Assembly: GCF_023910635.1 (NCBI RefSeq)
Contig: NZ_JAAVVZ010000009.1
Coordinates: 46,865 to 110,864 of the forward strand
Origin: Sphingorhabdus sp.
Lineage (GTDB): Bacteria > Pseudomonadota > Alphaproteobacteria > Sphingomonadales > Sphingomonadaceae
Direction of reading: 5' to 3'
Length of the DNA: 64,000 nt
Under the pieces are notes generated by a model. The model was given only the letters and a program-made list of their open reading frames with translations. It was not told the origin of the DNA and ran no database searches. The translations under genes were made by a program, and so were the position numbers. This document shows positions 18,094 through 27,368 of this stretch, piece after piece (positions within the stretch are counted from its first letter, which is position 1; the number at the start of each line of letters is the position of its first letter).

Positions 18094-18125
18094 AGTGCGC
18101 CCGCGCCTAGCATGGAGTTTCGACA

Positions 18126-18686
18126 TTGGCCAATATTTCAATAACTGAGGTGCCGTTGACTTGTCACGCGCAGTCGCCGGCCGGCGGTATTGAGGGTGTC
18201 GGTGTCACGATTACGCGTGGGACGAGCGGGGAAGTTACGTTGACCTATCGCGTGTCTGGCGAAACAGGCGCTCTGGAAATTCCGGCCCGATCAACACCGC
18301 ACCGCATTGATGGTCTTTGGAAAAATACGTGTTTTGAATTATTTATAGGCAATTTTGAAGATGAAAACTATTTAGAGTATAATTTTTCACCGTCGCGCCA
18401 ATGGGCAGCATATCAGTTTGCGGCCTATCGTTCGGATATGGTTGAGTTGGAAACAAAAGCTCCAAACATCGGAGTCGCGCAAGCTGCCGACGCTCTCACG
18501 CTGACTGCGACGATTGCGTTACCCGATGCTTGGCGGGAGCGTGGCCTGCGGGTAGGCATCAGCACGGTTATTGCCACGAAGAGTGGTGACATCTCCTATT
18601 GGGCCGTGGCGCATCCCCCGGGTAAGCCGGATTTCCATCATAAGGATTGCTTTGCCCTGCAACTGGAGGCACGAAGCGCAACATGA
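18126..18686 (+). CDS. DOMON-like domain protein
   Basis: 186 residues with a beta-sandwich resembling a DOMON-like/carbohydrate-binding fold: '[15 protein letters not shown]', '[12 protein letters not shown]', '[21 protein letters not shown]', '[21 protein letters not shown]'. No signal peptide is seen. The function is unknown; the CFELFIG...YLEYNFSPS signature recurs in proteobacterial proteins of this length. The start is TTG 18126 with a GGAG about nine bases upstream. It overlaps the following namZ gene by four bases, suggesting a joint transcript. Confidence 0.75.
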   Translation: MANISITEVPLTCHAQSPAGGIEGVGVTITRGTSGEVTLTYRVSGETGALEIPARSTPHRIDGLWKNTCFELFIGNFEDENYLEYNFSPSRQWAAYQFAAYRSDMVELETKAPNIGVAQAADALTLTATIALPDAWRERGLRVGISTVIATKSGDISYWAVAHPPGKPDFHHKDCFALQLEARSAT

Positions 18687-19882
18687 AATTTGGAATTGAT
18701 CGCCTTTTGGCAGAAGCTGAACTACGCGCTCCTTTGAAGGGCAAGCGTGTTGCTTTATTGGCGCACCCCGCTTCCGTTACGGCGGACCTCACCCATTCGC
18801 TTGATGCACTCGCGGCTGTAGGCGACGTGACCGTCACCGCCGCGTTTGGACCCCAACACGGGCTGCGCGGTGACAAGCAGGACAATATGATGGAATCGGC
18901 GGATTTCATGGACCCTGCGCACAATATTCCAGTGTTCAGCCTGTATGGCGAAGTGCGCCGCCCGACCGCCGCCTCTCTGGAGACTTTCGATGTTATTCTG
19001 ATTGATCTGCAGGATTTGGGTTGCCGCATTTACACGTTTATCACGACGTTGCTGTACATATTGGAGGCCGCTGCGGAGCATGGAAAGTCGGTTTGGGTGC
19101 TGGACCGCCCAAACCCCGCTGGACGCCCTGTAGAAGGGCTCACGCTGCGTTCTGGATGGGAAAGCTTTGTAGGGGCAGGGCCGATGCCCATGCGCCATGG
19201 CCTGACGCTGGGCGAAATGGGGAAATGGTTCATTGATCATTATAAAATCAACGTCGATTATCGCGTCATCGCAATGGAGGGCTATGCCCCCGACGCTGCG
19301 CCAGGCTTCGGCTGGCCGACAGACCGGCTTTGGATCAACCCAAGCCCCAATGCGGCAAATATCAACATGGCGCGGGCTTATGCGGGCACCGTTTTGCTTG
19401 AAGGCACGAATTTGTCCGAGGGCAGGGGCACAACGCGTCCGCTCGAGATATTCGGCGCACCTGATATTGATGCGCGTGCCGTCATCGCTGAAATGCACAG
19501 CTTCGCGCCGTCATGGTTGAAGGGCTGCAGCTTGCGCGAAATCTGGTTTGAACCAACATTCCACAAACATGTGCATCAGCTTTGCCATGGCGTGCATATC
19601 CATGCCGAAGGCCCAAGTTATGACCATCAGGCGTTCCAGCCATGGCGGTTGCAGACTTTGGCGTTCAAGGCCATCCGGCGGCTGTACCCGGATTATGACC
19701 TGTGGCGCGATTTTCCGTATGAATATGAAGTCGGCAAGCTCGCAATCGACGTCATCAACGGCGGACCAGCCCTGCGCGAATGGGTTGATTCTGCCGACAG
19801 TACACCAGAGGCATTTGACGCCTTAACCTCTGTAGATGAGCAAGCTTGGATCGAAGAACGGCGGAAGCACTTGCTCTATTAA
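18683..19882 (+). CDS. namZ: Exo-beta-N-acetylmuramidase NamZ (DUF1343)
   Basis: 399 residues of the DUF1343 family, whose characterised members (NamZ) release N-acetylmuramic acid from the non-reducing end of peptidoglycan fragments. Motifs: 'RVALLAHPASVT', 'FGPQHGLRGDKQDNM', 'VFSLYGEVRRPT', 'DVILIDLQDLGCRIYTF', 'LDRPNPAGRPVEG', 'EGTNLSEGRGTTRPLE'. No N-terminal signal is seen, so action in the cytoplasm on imported cell-wall pieces is likely. The ATGA overlap at 18683 with the DOMON-like gene fixes the start. Its TAA and that of the convergent VWA gene share the bases TTAA. Confidence 0.92.
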   Translation: MKFGIDRLLAEAELRAPLKGKRVALLAHPASVTADLTHSLDALAAVGDVTVTAAFGPQHGLRGDKQDNMMESADFMDPAHNIPVFSLYGEVRRPTAASLETFDVILIDLQDLGCRIYTFITTLLYILEAAAEHGKSVWVLDRPNPAGRPVEGLTLRSGWESFVGAGPMPMRHGLTLGEMGKWFIDHYKINVDYRVIAMEGYAPDAAPGFGWPTDRLWINPSPNAANINMARAYAGTVLLEGTNLSEGRGTTRPLEIFGAPDIDARAVIAEMHSFAPSWLKGCSLREIWFEPTFHKHVHQLCHGVHIHAEGPSYDHQAFQPWRLQTLAFKAIRRLYPDYDLWRDFPYEYEVGKLAIDVINGGPALREWVDSADSTPEAFDALTSVDEQAWIEERRKHLLY

Positions 19883-21063
19883 TGCCCGTGCTTGCGGCTT
19901 AGCTCGCGCATAGCGTCATCCAGACCTTCTAGCGTCAGCGGGTACATGCGGTCGTTGACCAGTTCCTTGATGATCTTGGTGGACTGCGAATAGCCCCATT
20001 GCTTTTCCGGCACGGGGTTCAGCCAAACCGTTGCAGGATAGGTGCTCGTGATACGGTGCATCCACACCGCGCCCGATTCTTCGTTGAAATGTTCAACCGA
20101 ACCGCCGGGATGGGTGATCTCATAAGGGCTCATGGAGGCATCGCCGACCATCACAACCTTATAATCGTGCGGGAATTTGTGGAGTACATCCCACATCTGC
20201 GTACGCTCGCTAAACCGGCGCTTATTGTCTTTCCAAACGCCTTCATATGGGCAGTTGTGAAAATAGAAAAACTCCAAATTTTTGAACTCGCTAGTGGCCG
20301 CACTGAATAACTCTTCACAAAGTTTTATGAAGGGATCCATCGATCCGCCAACGTCCAACATCAACAGCACCTTAATGGCGTTGCGCCGTTCAGGGCGCAT
20401 TTTGATGTCCAGCCAGCCTTGGCGCGCGGTGCCGTTGATCGTGCCTTCAATATCCAGCTCTTCCACTGCACCATCGCGCGCGAAACGGCGGAGGCGGCGC
20501 ATTGCGATTTTGATATTGCGCGTACCCAATTCTTTGGTGTGGTCGAGATTCTGAAACTCGCGCTTGTCCCATACTTTGACCGCACGCTTATGCTTGGATT
20601 CGCCACCAATCCGAACGCCTTCGGGGTGATAACCTGAATTGCCATAAGGTGACGTGCCGCCAGTGCCGACCCATTTGTTGCCACCCTGATGACGCTTTTC
20701 CTGTTCTTCCAGACGCTTTTTCAACGTCTCCATCAATTCGTCCCAGCTACCCATTTTTTCGATATTCGCCATTTCTTCGGGCGACAGATATTTTTCCGCG
20801 ATGGCTTTCAACCAGTCGGCGGGAACATCAACGGGGTTTTGGCCATATTCGGTGAAGATACCTTTGAAGACTTTGCCAAAAACCTGGTCGAAGCGATCAA
20901 GCAATGCTTCGTCTTTGACCAAAGTGGTGCGCGCCAGATAGTAAAACTCTTCCGGGCTTTGGCCAATCACGTCAGCGTCGAGCGCAGCAAGTAACGCCAA
21001 ATGCTCCTTCAGCGATGCCGAGATACCCGCAGACCGCAACTCTTCCATGAATGAGAAAAACAT
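19879..21063 (-). CDS. VWA-domain protein of the CoxE family
   Basis: 394 residues. The C-terminal half is a von Willebrand A domain with MIDAS 'LLMLDVGGSMDPFI' (DxGxS) and 'FYFHNCPYEGVWKD', 'VVMVGDASMSPYEI'. The N-terminal half is Lys/Glu-rich and helical. It lies downstream of a MoxR-type AAA+ ATPase with the same polarity. Such pairs act as chaperones that insert cofactors or metals or remodel partner complexes; CoxE matures carbon monoxide dehydrogenase, though no cox genes are seen here. Target unknown. Confidence 0.9.
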   Translation of the reverse strand: MFFSFMEELRSAGISASLKEHLALLAALDADVIGQSPEEFYYLARTTLVKDEALLDRFDQVFGKVFKGIFTEYGQNPVDVPADWLKAIAEKYLSPEEMANIEKMGSWDELMETLKKRLEEQEKRHQGGNKWVGTGGTSPYGNSGYHPEGVRIGGESKHKRAVKVWDKREFQNLDHTKELGTRNIKIAMRRLRRFARDGAVEELDIEGTINGTARQGWLDIKMRPERRNAIKVLLMLDVGGSMDPFIKLCEELFSAATSEFKNLEFFYFHNCPYEGVWKDNKRRFSERTQMWDVLHKFPHDYKVVMVGDASMSPYEITHPGGSVEHFNEESGAVWMHRITSTYPATVWLNPVPEKQWGYSQSTKIIKELVNDRMYPLTLEGLDDAMRELSRKHGH

Positions 21064-21144
21064 CGGCTGGCTCCTGTATAAAGTGAGCGATTATGCATTT
21101 AGCTGCTTGGCGGCGATGGCATCAATACAACGCGCGGACGAATT

Positions 21145-21990
21145 TTAGCTGTTCGGGCGGCGGGCCATGAACGCAAGCCGTTCGAACAACATGATGTCCT
21201 GCTCATTTTTGAGCAGCGCACCGTGCAAAGGCGGGATCGCCTTGGTCGGGTCACGCGACTGAAGCACATCCAATGGCATATCCTCATGCAACAACAGCTT
21301 TAGCCAGTCGAGCAATTCGCTTGTGCTTGGCTTTTTCTTCAGGCCTGGCACGTCACGAACCTCGTAAAAAATGTCCATTGCCTTTGAAACCAGCATTTTT
21401 TGAATACCGGGAAAGTGGACATCGATAATCGCCTGCATTGTCGTACGATCCGGGAATTTGATATAATGGAAGAAACAACGGCGCAAAAACGCGTCGGGCA
21501 GTTCTTTCTCATTGTTGGATGTGATGATGACGATGGGGCGCTCGACCGCTTTGATGGTCTCTTGCGTTTCGTAAACGAAAAATTCCATACGATCGAGTTC
21601 TTGCAACAAATCGTTGGGGAATTCGATGTCGGCCTTGTCGATTTCGTCGATCAACAACACGGGCAATTGGGGGGCGGTGAAAGCCTCCCACAACTTGCCT
21701 TTTTTGATGTAATTTTTGATGTCATGCACGCGCGCATCGCCCAATTGGCTGTCGCGCAGGCGGGCAACGGCATCATATTCATACAGGCCCTGATGCGCCT
21801 TGGTCGTGGACTTGATATTCCATTCGATGAGCGGTGCACCAAGCGCGGTCGCAATTTCCTGCGCAAGCACGGTCTTGCCGGTGCCTGGCTCACCCTTGAC
21901 CAGCAAAGGCCGACGCAACTTGGTGGCGGCATTAACGGCGACCTTCAAGTCATCAGTGGCGACGTAATTATCGGTGCCTTCAAAGCGCAT
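21145..21990 (-). CDS. MoxR-family AAA+ ATPase
   Basis: 281 residues. Walker A 'VKGEPGTGKTVLAQEIA', Walker B 'LLIDEIDKADIEF', sensor 1 'PIVIITSNNEKELPDAFLRRC', matching the CoxD-like branch of MoxR ATPases. It presumably works with the VWA protein 81 bases downstream as a remodelling pair, hydrolysing ATP to activate a third protein. ATG 21990 follows rpoD's 3' side after a 170-bp gap. Confidence 0.92.
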   Translation of the reverse strand: MRFEGTDNYVATDDLKVAVNAATKLRRPLLVKGEPGTGKTVLAQEIATALGAPLIEWNIKSTTKAHQGLYEYDAVARLRDSQLGDARVHDIKNYIKKGKLWEAFTAPQLPVLLIDEIDKADIEFPNDLLQELDRMEFFVYETQETIKAVERPIVIITSNNEKELPDAFLRRCFFHYIKFPDRTTMQAIIDVHFPGIQKMLVSKAMDIFYEVRDVPGLKKKPSTSELLDWLKLLLHEDMPLDVLQSRDPTKAIPPLHGALLKNEQDIMLFERLAFMARRPNS

Positions 21991-22112
21991 GGACGAACCC
22001 TTTTTGTTAATCGAACGATTAATTCGTTAAGTGGGCTAATCAGGATATGCAACAGGATAGTGCGCGACCAAGCAGGTTGCATAACGCCAGAGCATGGATT
22101 GCATCGGCTCAC

Positions 22113-22150
22113 ACAAAAACGGGCCCAATCCTGAGAGTAAGAAAGGGCCC
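22113..22150 (-). terminator. Terminator of rpoD
   Basis: On the minus strand GGGCCC (22145-22150) pairs with GGGCCC (22121-22126) across an 18-base loop and is followed by GTTTTTG. It sits 14 bases past the rpoD stop. Confidence 0.7.
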
Positions 22151-22163
22151 AGCTTTCGAGATT

Positions 22164-24203
22164 TTATTGGTCGAGGAAGCTGCGCATTTTGCGGCTACGG
22201 CTTGGGTGCTTGAGCTTGCGCAACGCTTTGGCTTCAATCTGGCGGATACGCTCACGCGTCACGCTGAATTGCTGCCCAACTTCTTCAAGCGTGTGGTCGG
22301 TGTTCATGCCAATGCCGAACCGCATACGCAATACGCGTTCTTCACGCGGGGTGAGCGATGCCAAAACGCGAGTCACTGTTTCCTTCAGATTGGCCTGAAT
22401 CGCGGCATCCACTGGTATGACTGCGTTTTTGTCTTCGATGAAGTCACCCAAATGGCTGTCTTCTTCGTCGCCAATCGGGGTTTCAAGGCTGATCGGTTCC
22501 TTTGCGATTTTCATCACCTTGCGCACTTTTTCAAGCGGCATGGACAGGCGTTCGGCCATTTCTTCGGGTGTAGGCTCGCGCCCTTGTTCGTGCAGGAACT
22601 GGCGGCTCGTGCGTACCAATTTGTTGATCGTTTCGATCATGTGCACAGGGATACGGATGGTCCGCGCCTGATCGGCAATCGACCGGGTGATCGCCTGACG
22701 GATCCACCATGTCGCATAAGTGCTGAACTTATAACCACGGCGATATTCAAACTTATCGACCGCCTTCATCAGGCCGATATTGCCTTCCTGAATAAGGTCG
22801 AGGAACTGCAAACCACGGTTGGTGTATTTCTTGGCAATGGAAATCACGAGGCGTAAATTCGCCTCAACCATTTCCTTTTTCGCGATGCGTGCTTCGCGCT
22901 CACCCTTTTGCACCATGTTCACGATACGGCGGAACTCGCCAAGTGACATGCCGGTATTGGCGGCAATATCGGCGATTTCGCTGCGGATGCGTTCGACGCT
23001 TTCGGCTTCGTTCGTTGCGAAGGCCGTCCATTTCTTGTCGATGTTTGACACTTCGGAGAGCCAATTCTCATCGAGCTCATGACCCATATAGCTATCGAGG
23101 AAGGCCTTGCGCGGAACCTTATGCCGTTCCGCCAAGCGCAGTATCTGACCACCCAACGCCGTCAGGCGACGGTTGAATGAATATAATTGATCGACCAGAT
23201 ATTCGATCTTGTTTGCATGGAACTGAACGCTTTCAACTTCTGCGGTCAGTTCTTCACGCAATTTGTGATATTTGTTTTCCGAAGCTGTGGAAAAATCTTC
23301 CCCCGCGTTCAGGGCGCGCATGCGCTCAAGCTGAATGTTTGAGAATTTCTTGAACAGCGACGTGATCTTGGCGAAACGCTCAAGCGCAGCGGGCTTTAAT
23401 GCCTCTTCCATTTGCGCGAGGCTGAGGGTGTTATCTTCTTCCTCTTCCTCGACAGGACGCGAGCGCCGCTCCGTCATGTCTTCATCATCTTCGCTCACCG
23501 CTTCGGGCTCGTCTTCGACTTCGTCTTCCTCTTTATAGGAAGGACCGGCGGTCTTCTCGCTGATTTCGCCATCGCCTTCTTCTTCGCCATCTTCGGTCAG
23601 CGATTCAGGGGCAGGCTCTTTCGAGAGCATGGCATCCAGATCAAGAATTTCGCGCAACTGCATTTCGCCGTCATTGAGCGCATTGGACCAGTCGATGATC
23701 GCGTGGAAAGTGATCGGGCTCTCGCACAGGCCCAAAATCATGGTGTCGCGACCAGACTCGATTCGCTTGGCAATAGCGATTTCGCCTTCGCGGGACAGCA
23801 ACTCCACTGCGCCCATTTCACGCAAATACATGCGGACGGGGTCATCGGTGCGTTCGCCAGTGCCCGTTTTCTTGATAGTGTTCGTCAGCGAACGGGGATC
23901 ATTTTCGGAAATATTGTCGATGGTTTCGACTTCTTCCTCGGCATCCTCCTCATTATCGTCGCCGGCTTCGTCATTCTCAACAATTTGCACGCCCATGTCG
24001 TTAATCGCCGACATGACGTCTTCAATCTGTTCGGACGACATCTGATCCTGCGGCAGGGCCGCATTTAGTTCATCATAGGTCAGGAAACCCCGGCGCTTGG
24101 CCTTGGCGAGCAGTTTTTTTACGGTCGCATCATTCAGGTCGATCAGCGGTGCATCACCGTTTTCGCCGATATCTTCTTCATTTTCATTTGCGCGACTTGC
24201 CAA
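22164..24203 (-). CDS. rpoD: RNA polymerase primary sigma factor RpoD
   Basis: 679 residues, the housekeeping sigma-70. Region 1.1 is N-terminal ('[19 protein letters not shown]'), a long acidic insert follows (about 70-260, Glu/Asp runs), then the non-conserved region. Region 2 has '[19 protein letters not shown]' and '[17 protein letters not shown]', region 3 '[20 protein letters not shown]', and region 4.2 the helix-turn-helix '[20 protein letters not shown]'. It lies 18 bases after dnaG in the classic macromolecular-synthesis order and ends in a strong terminator. Confidence 0.98.
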   Translation of the reverse strand: MASRANENEEDIGENGDAPLIDLNDATVKKLLAKAKRRGFLTYDELNAALPQDQMSSEQIEDVMSAINDMGVQIVENDEAGDDNEEDAEEEVETIDNISENDPRSLTNTIKKTGTGERTDDPVRMYLREMGAVELLSREGEIAIAKRIESGRDTMILGLCESPITFHAIIDWSNALNDGEMQLREILDLDAMLSKEPAPESLTEDGEEEGDGEISEKTAGPSYKEEDEVEDEPEAVSEDDEDMTERRSRPVEEEEEDNTLSLAQMEEALKPAALERFAKITSLFKKFSNIQLERMRALNAGEDFSTASENKYHKLREELTAEVESVQFHANKIEYLVDQLYSFNRRLTALGGQILRLAERHKVPRKAFLDSYMGHELDENWLSEVSNIDKKWTAFATNEAESVERIRSEIADIAANTGMSLGEFRRIVNMVQKGEREARIAKKEMVEANLRLVISIAKKYTNRGLQFLDLIQEGNIGLMKAVDKFEYRRGYKFSTYATWWIRQAITRSIADQARTIRIPVHMIETINKLVRTSRQFLHEQGREPTPEEMAERLSMPLEKVRKVMKIAKEPISLETPIGDEEDSHLGDFIEDKNAVIPVDAAIQANLKETVTRVLASLTPREERVLRMRFGIGMNTDHTLEEVGQQFSVTRERIRQIEAKALRKLKHPSRSRKMRSFLDQ

Positions 24204-24221
24204 AATAATTCCCCGATAAAC

Positions 24222-26087
24222 TTATAAACTATCCGCATCACGCCGAAAAAATTCGATGATACGATCGTCAAATGCCTTTTTCTCGTGTCGCAACCTTTGC
24301 TGTTCGGCAAAAGTCTCTTCAGTCATCTCCAAACTCGCCAACCGCGTGGCGCGTTCCAGAGCTTCTTCCAGCGCAGGGCGCTGCTTCATGAGCCTGATTG
24401 CTTCACCCAAATTTTTTGAAGCGTTAGAAAATCCGTCGCCTCCCGTACCGAACTCTCCGCGGTTAAAGGCAAAAACCTTACCGTTGCTGTGGAGCAGTGC
24501 CGACGCGACATTATACAACTTCTCGCCCAATATGGTAATTAGCCCCTCGGTATCAAGCGTTTCTTTGCTAAAAGATTCGTTGAGCATCACGTTGAGCAAT
24601 GCCGCATGATTCGGGTCGGGCGGAACGAAGTCGCTCAGGGCCTCATGATGTTGTGCAATAAGCGCGGGATGACGCAGCAGCGCCGCCAGTATACCTTGGA
24701 TGAGAAAGTCCGAACCCTTGGCATTGAAGCTTTTGGTTTCAGCGCCCGGCGGCAAAATTGGCGGCTTGCGCCAATCGCGCTTTTGTCCGCGCACAAAAGG
24801 TGCAGATGGCGTAAATGCAGAGCTGCGTCGCGGCGCGAATAGATTGTCGAACCGCTCGCGAAAGGCATCGGCATAATGGCGACGAATTTCTCCGTCCGCG
24901 ATATTTGCCATATGCGCACCTAAACGCTGTTTAAGCCCCGCACGGTCCTCTGGCGTGCTGAGGGGGGCTGCCGACACCTCGGCCTGCCAAAGCCTCTCTA
25001 CGAGCGGCTGAGAGGCTTCTAGAAGCACATTGAGGGCATTGGCGCCCGATGCCTTTACCAGGTCGTCTGGGTCTTGTCCTTCGGGCAAGGTCACAAACTG
25101 AAGACTATGGCCGGGTTTCAACAATGGCAGTGCGCGTAAAGCCGCGCGCATGGCGGCTTTTTGCCCGGCAGCATCACCGTCAAAACACAATGAAGGCTTT
25201 TCTGTCATCCGCCACAGCATCTGTATCTGCTGTTCGGTCAGCGCTGTGCCCAAAGGTGCCACAGCATCGGCAAAGCCAGCCTGCGCAAGGGCGATAACGT
25301 CCATATAGCCCTCAACCACAATTGCGCGGCCCGTCTGACGCGAAGCAGGAGAACATTTGTCGAGATTGTAAAGCGTACGGCCCTTGTCGAATAAAGGCGT
25401 GTCCGGTGAGTTAAGATATTTCGGCTCACCTTCGCCTAAAATCCGGCCTCCAAAGGCAATCACGCGGCCCCGCGGATCACGGATCGGTATCATCAGCCGC
25501 CCGCGAAACCGGTCATAGGGTGCCTTGCCATCGACCGAGATAAGCAACCCTGCCTCAATCAACATCTGGTCGCCAAATTGTTTGAGCGCGGTTTTTAAGC
25601 CAGCGCGGTTGTCGGGCGCGAGGCCAAAACCAAAGTCGCGGATTGTTTGCTCCGTAAACCCGCGTTGCTTGAGATATCCCCGTGCGGCGGAGCCCTCAAC
25701 GCCAAGCAACTGCGTCACAAACCACGCCTGCGCTGCCGTCATGACGTCATACAGGCTGTTTGCCTTCTCGGCCCGCTGAGCTGCCTTCGGATCAGCGGCG
25801 GGAACCTCCATCCCGGCCTCCGCCGCCAGTTCCTTAATGGCATCCATGAAAGACAGGCCGCGCTGGTCGGTCATCCAGCGAATGGCATCGCCATGGGCGG
25901 AACAGCCAAAGCAGTGGTAAAAACCCTTTTCATCGTTGATCGTGAAGCTGGGTGATTTTTCGTTATGGAACGGGCAGCATGCCTTAAACTCGCGGCCAGC
26001 CTTGGTGACCTTAACGGTGCGGCCAATCAACGCAGAAAGCGTGATCCGCGCGCGTAATTCATCCAGCCATTGCGGGGTAAGTGTCAT
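24222..26087 (-). CDS. dnaG: DNA primase DnaG
   Basis: 621 residues, making RNA primers at the replication fork. The N-terminal zinc site is 'CCPFHNEKSPSF' plus 'YHCFGCSAHGD' (C-H-C-C). The TOPRIM region has 'AIVVEGYMDVIALAQ' and 'LCFDGDAAGQKAAMRA'. The C-terminal part binds the DnaB helicase. Start ATG 26087 (MTLTPQWL) has GAGGATGAAGG upstream; an upstream alternative at 26111 would begin inside a palindromic repeat. That repeat (26106-26140) lies where promoter or leader sequence would be expected. Confidence 0.97.
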   Translation of the reverse strand: MTLTPQWLDELRARITLSALIGRTVKVTKAGREFKACCPFHNEKSPSFTINDEKGFYHCFGCSAHGDAIRWMTDQRGLSFMDAIKELAAEAGMEVPAADPKAAQRAEKANSLYDVMTAAQAWFVTQLLGVEGSAARGYLKQRGFTEQTIRDFGFGLAPDNRAGLKTALKQFGDQMLIEAGLLISVDGKAPYDRFRGRLMIPIRDPRGRVIAFGGRILGEGEPKYLNSPDTPLFDKGRTLYNLDKCSPASRQTGRAIVVEGYMDVIALAQAGFADAVAPLGTALTEQQIQMLWRMTEKPSLCFDGDAAGQKAAMRAALRALPLLKPGHSLQFVTLPEGQDPDDLVKASGANALNVLLEASQPLVERLWQAEVSAAPLSTPEDRAGLKQRLGAHMANIADGEIRRHYADAFRERFDNLFAPRRSSAFTPSAPFVRGQKRDWRKPPILPPGAETKSFNAKGSDFLIQGILAALLRHPALIAQHHEALSDFVPPDPNHAALLNVMLNESFSKETLDTEGLITILGEKLYNVASALLHSNGKVFAFNRGEFGTGGDGFSNASKNLGEAIRLMKQRPALEEALERATRLASLEMTEETFAEQQRLRHEKKAFDDRIIEFFRRDADSL

Positions 26088-26105
26088 TGGGCCTTCATCC
26101 TCGAA

Positions 26106-26140
26106 GCCCACCCCCGACCCCTCCCGCCTGCGGGAGGGGA
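26106..26140. repeat. GC-rich palindromic repeat, SRLREG type, copy 1
   Basis: CCACCCC, a short spacer, then CCCCTCCCG-CCTG-CGGGAGGGG, a near-perfect hairpin. The same unit recurs at 26181-26219 (inverted), 26586-26620 and, expanded, inside carA. In one frame it reads 'TPDPSRLREG'. Confidence 0.8.
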
Positions 26141-26175
26141 GTAGAATGACGACATCACTTCTATGGGATTAAATT

Positions 26176-26574
26176 TCACCTGTTCCCCTCCCGTAAACGG
26201 GAGGGGCTAGGGGTGGGCAGCGACATTTCGGCCAAAACCTGACCGATCATCACAAGCACCCCTTCCAAATTCTGCATCACATCCCCATTCGTAAATCCGA
26301 TCAGCCGATACCCTTGACCTTCAATCCACTCGGTACGGTCGCAATCATACTCAACCTGCACGTCATGGGAAGGGCCATCAATTTCGACAACGAGCCTTGC
26401 TGACCGACAAACAAAGTCCGCGAAATACGGCCCAATCGGTATTTGGCGGCTAAACTTAAATCCATCCAGTTGGCGCTTTGACAGGCGTTGCCATAACTTT
26501 ATTTCGGCAGGCGCGCCCTGTTTCCTCAGGTCACGAGCGCGTCTTGTGTCTCTGGAGTTGAATGCTCTTTCCAT
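26176..26574 (-). CDS. DUF559 endonuclease-like protein
   Basis: 132 residues, a small PD-(D/E)xK-fold protein of the DUF559/Vsr-like group. The catalytic core is visible as 'IGPYFADFVCRSARLVVEIDG' (Asp in ADF, Glu-x-Asp in EIDG), with the helix 'PAEIKLWQRLSKRQLDGFKF' before it and 'WIEGQGYRLIGFTNGDVMQN' after. No cellular role is established for the family. The gene is bracketed by palindromic repeats, and its own last residues ('PTPSPSRLREGNR') and stop codon are encoded by one of them. A broken relative lies between carA and carB. Confidence 0.85.
   Translation of the reverse strand: MERAFNSRDTRRARDLRKQGAPAEIKLWQRLSKRQLDGFKFSRQIPIGPYFADFVCRSARLVVEIDGPSHDVQVEYDCDRTEWIEGQGYRLIGFTNGDVMQNLEGVLVMIGQVLAEMSLPTPSPSRLREGNR
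26181..26219. repeat. GC-rich palindromic repeat, copy 2 (inverted)
   Basis: CCCCTCCCG-TAAA-CGGGAGGGG followed by CTAGGGGTGGGC, in the opposite sense to copies 1 and 3. It forms the 3' end of the DUF559 reading frame. Confidence 0.78.
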
Positions 26575-26585
26575 TGTTGCTGGAT

Positions 26586-26620
26586 GCCCACCCCCAACCC
26601 CTCCCGCCTGCGGGAGGGGA
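26586..26620. repeat. GC-rich palindromic repeat, copy 3
   Basis: Nearly identical to copy 1 (GCCCACCCCC, then the CCCCTCCCG/CGGGAGGGG hairpin). It separates the DUF559 start from the end of yqeY, so the DUF559 gene is flanked on both sides. Confidence 0.8.
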
Positions 26621-26625
26621 GAATA

Positions 26626-27078
26626 TCAACCCAACGCGGCTTTTACCAAAGCGCTGGCCTTGCTCATGTCGAGTTGTGGGCCATGCCGCTCTTTCAGCAC
26701 GGCCATGACGCGGCCCATATCTTTTAAGGTTTCTGCGCCAAGCTCGACTTTGATGCTCTCGATCGCCGCGCTGGTTTCCGCGTCGCTTAGCTGCGTAGGC
26801 AGAAAATCTTTGATGATCGTCAATTCCGCCGCCTCAACCGCAGCAAGTTCCGCGCGGCCGCCTTGTTCATATAAAGCAATCGATTCGCGGCGTTGCTTGA
26901 TCATTTTCTGCATGACCTCAACCACCATCGCGTCATCATCGGGTTGCTGCGATGCGGTGCGCAGTTCGATGTCGCGGTCTTTGATCTTGGCGAGGATCAG
27001 GCGGAGTGCGGCCAAGCGGTCCTTGTCACCCGCCTTCATCGCGGTGATTTGGGCGGCTTTGATGGTATCACGAATCAT
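26626..27078 (-). CDS. yqeY: GatB/YqeY domain protein
   Basis: 150 residues of the YqeY family: 'AAQITAMKAGDKDRLAALRL', 'IKQRRESIALYEQGGRAELA', 'ELTIIKDFLPTQLSDAE', 'MGRVMAVLKERHG'. It corresponds to the tRNA-binding tail of GatB without the amidotransferase part, and may aid tRNA-dependent amidation or quality control; its exact task is unclear. Start ATG 27078 is preferred to a longer form at 27126 because homologues begin 'MIRDTIKAA'. It is divergent from carA, a common alphaproteobacterial arrangement. Confidence 0.9.
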   Translation of the reverse strand: MIRDTIKAAQITAMKAGDKDRLAALRLILAKIKDRDIELRTASQQPDDDAMVVEVMQKMIKQRRESIALYEQGGRAELAAVEAAELTIIKDFLPTQLSDAETSAAIESIKVELGAETLKDMGRVMAVLKERHGPQLDMSKASALVKAALG

Positions 27079-27131
27079 ATTTGGTTCCGAATTTTTGATG
27101 ATGCCATGCGTTAGACGAACATCCAAATTCC

Positions 27132-27239
27132 GTCACCCTGAACTTGTTTCACCTTCGGTGACTGTCGTTCCAGGGTCTATTACCCAGCATGAGCGGGGCT
27201 TGAAAGGATAAATGGACCCTGAAACAAGTTGAGCGTGAC
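27132..27239. repeat. 108-bp palindromic repeat, diverged copy
   Basis: Begins GTCACCCTGAACTTGTTTC and ends with nearly its reverse complement. The same unit occurs twice without differences at 45359-45466 and 45629-45736. It occupies the yqeY-carA divergent promoter region. Confidence 0.8.
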
Positions 27240-27368
27240 AGTGGAAAACGCATTGTAGGAAACATTCCACAGCTTTCTCGATTTCCGCATTGACGCTATG
27301 GCTCACCATCTCTAGGCGCGGTGCCTTAGCGACATTGCTGTATTTTGTTTAACAGGAGCGACCCCATC

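Noticed and set aside
23412..24068. 218-codon open frame antisense to rpoD
   Set aside because: Phe-rich translation caused by the Glu/Asp-rich acidic insert of RpoD on the other strand.
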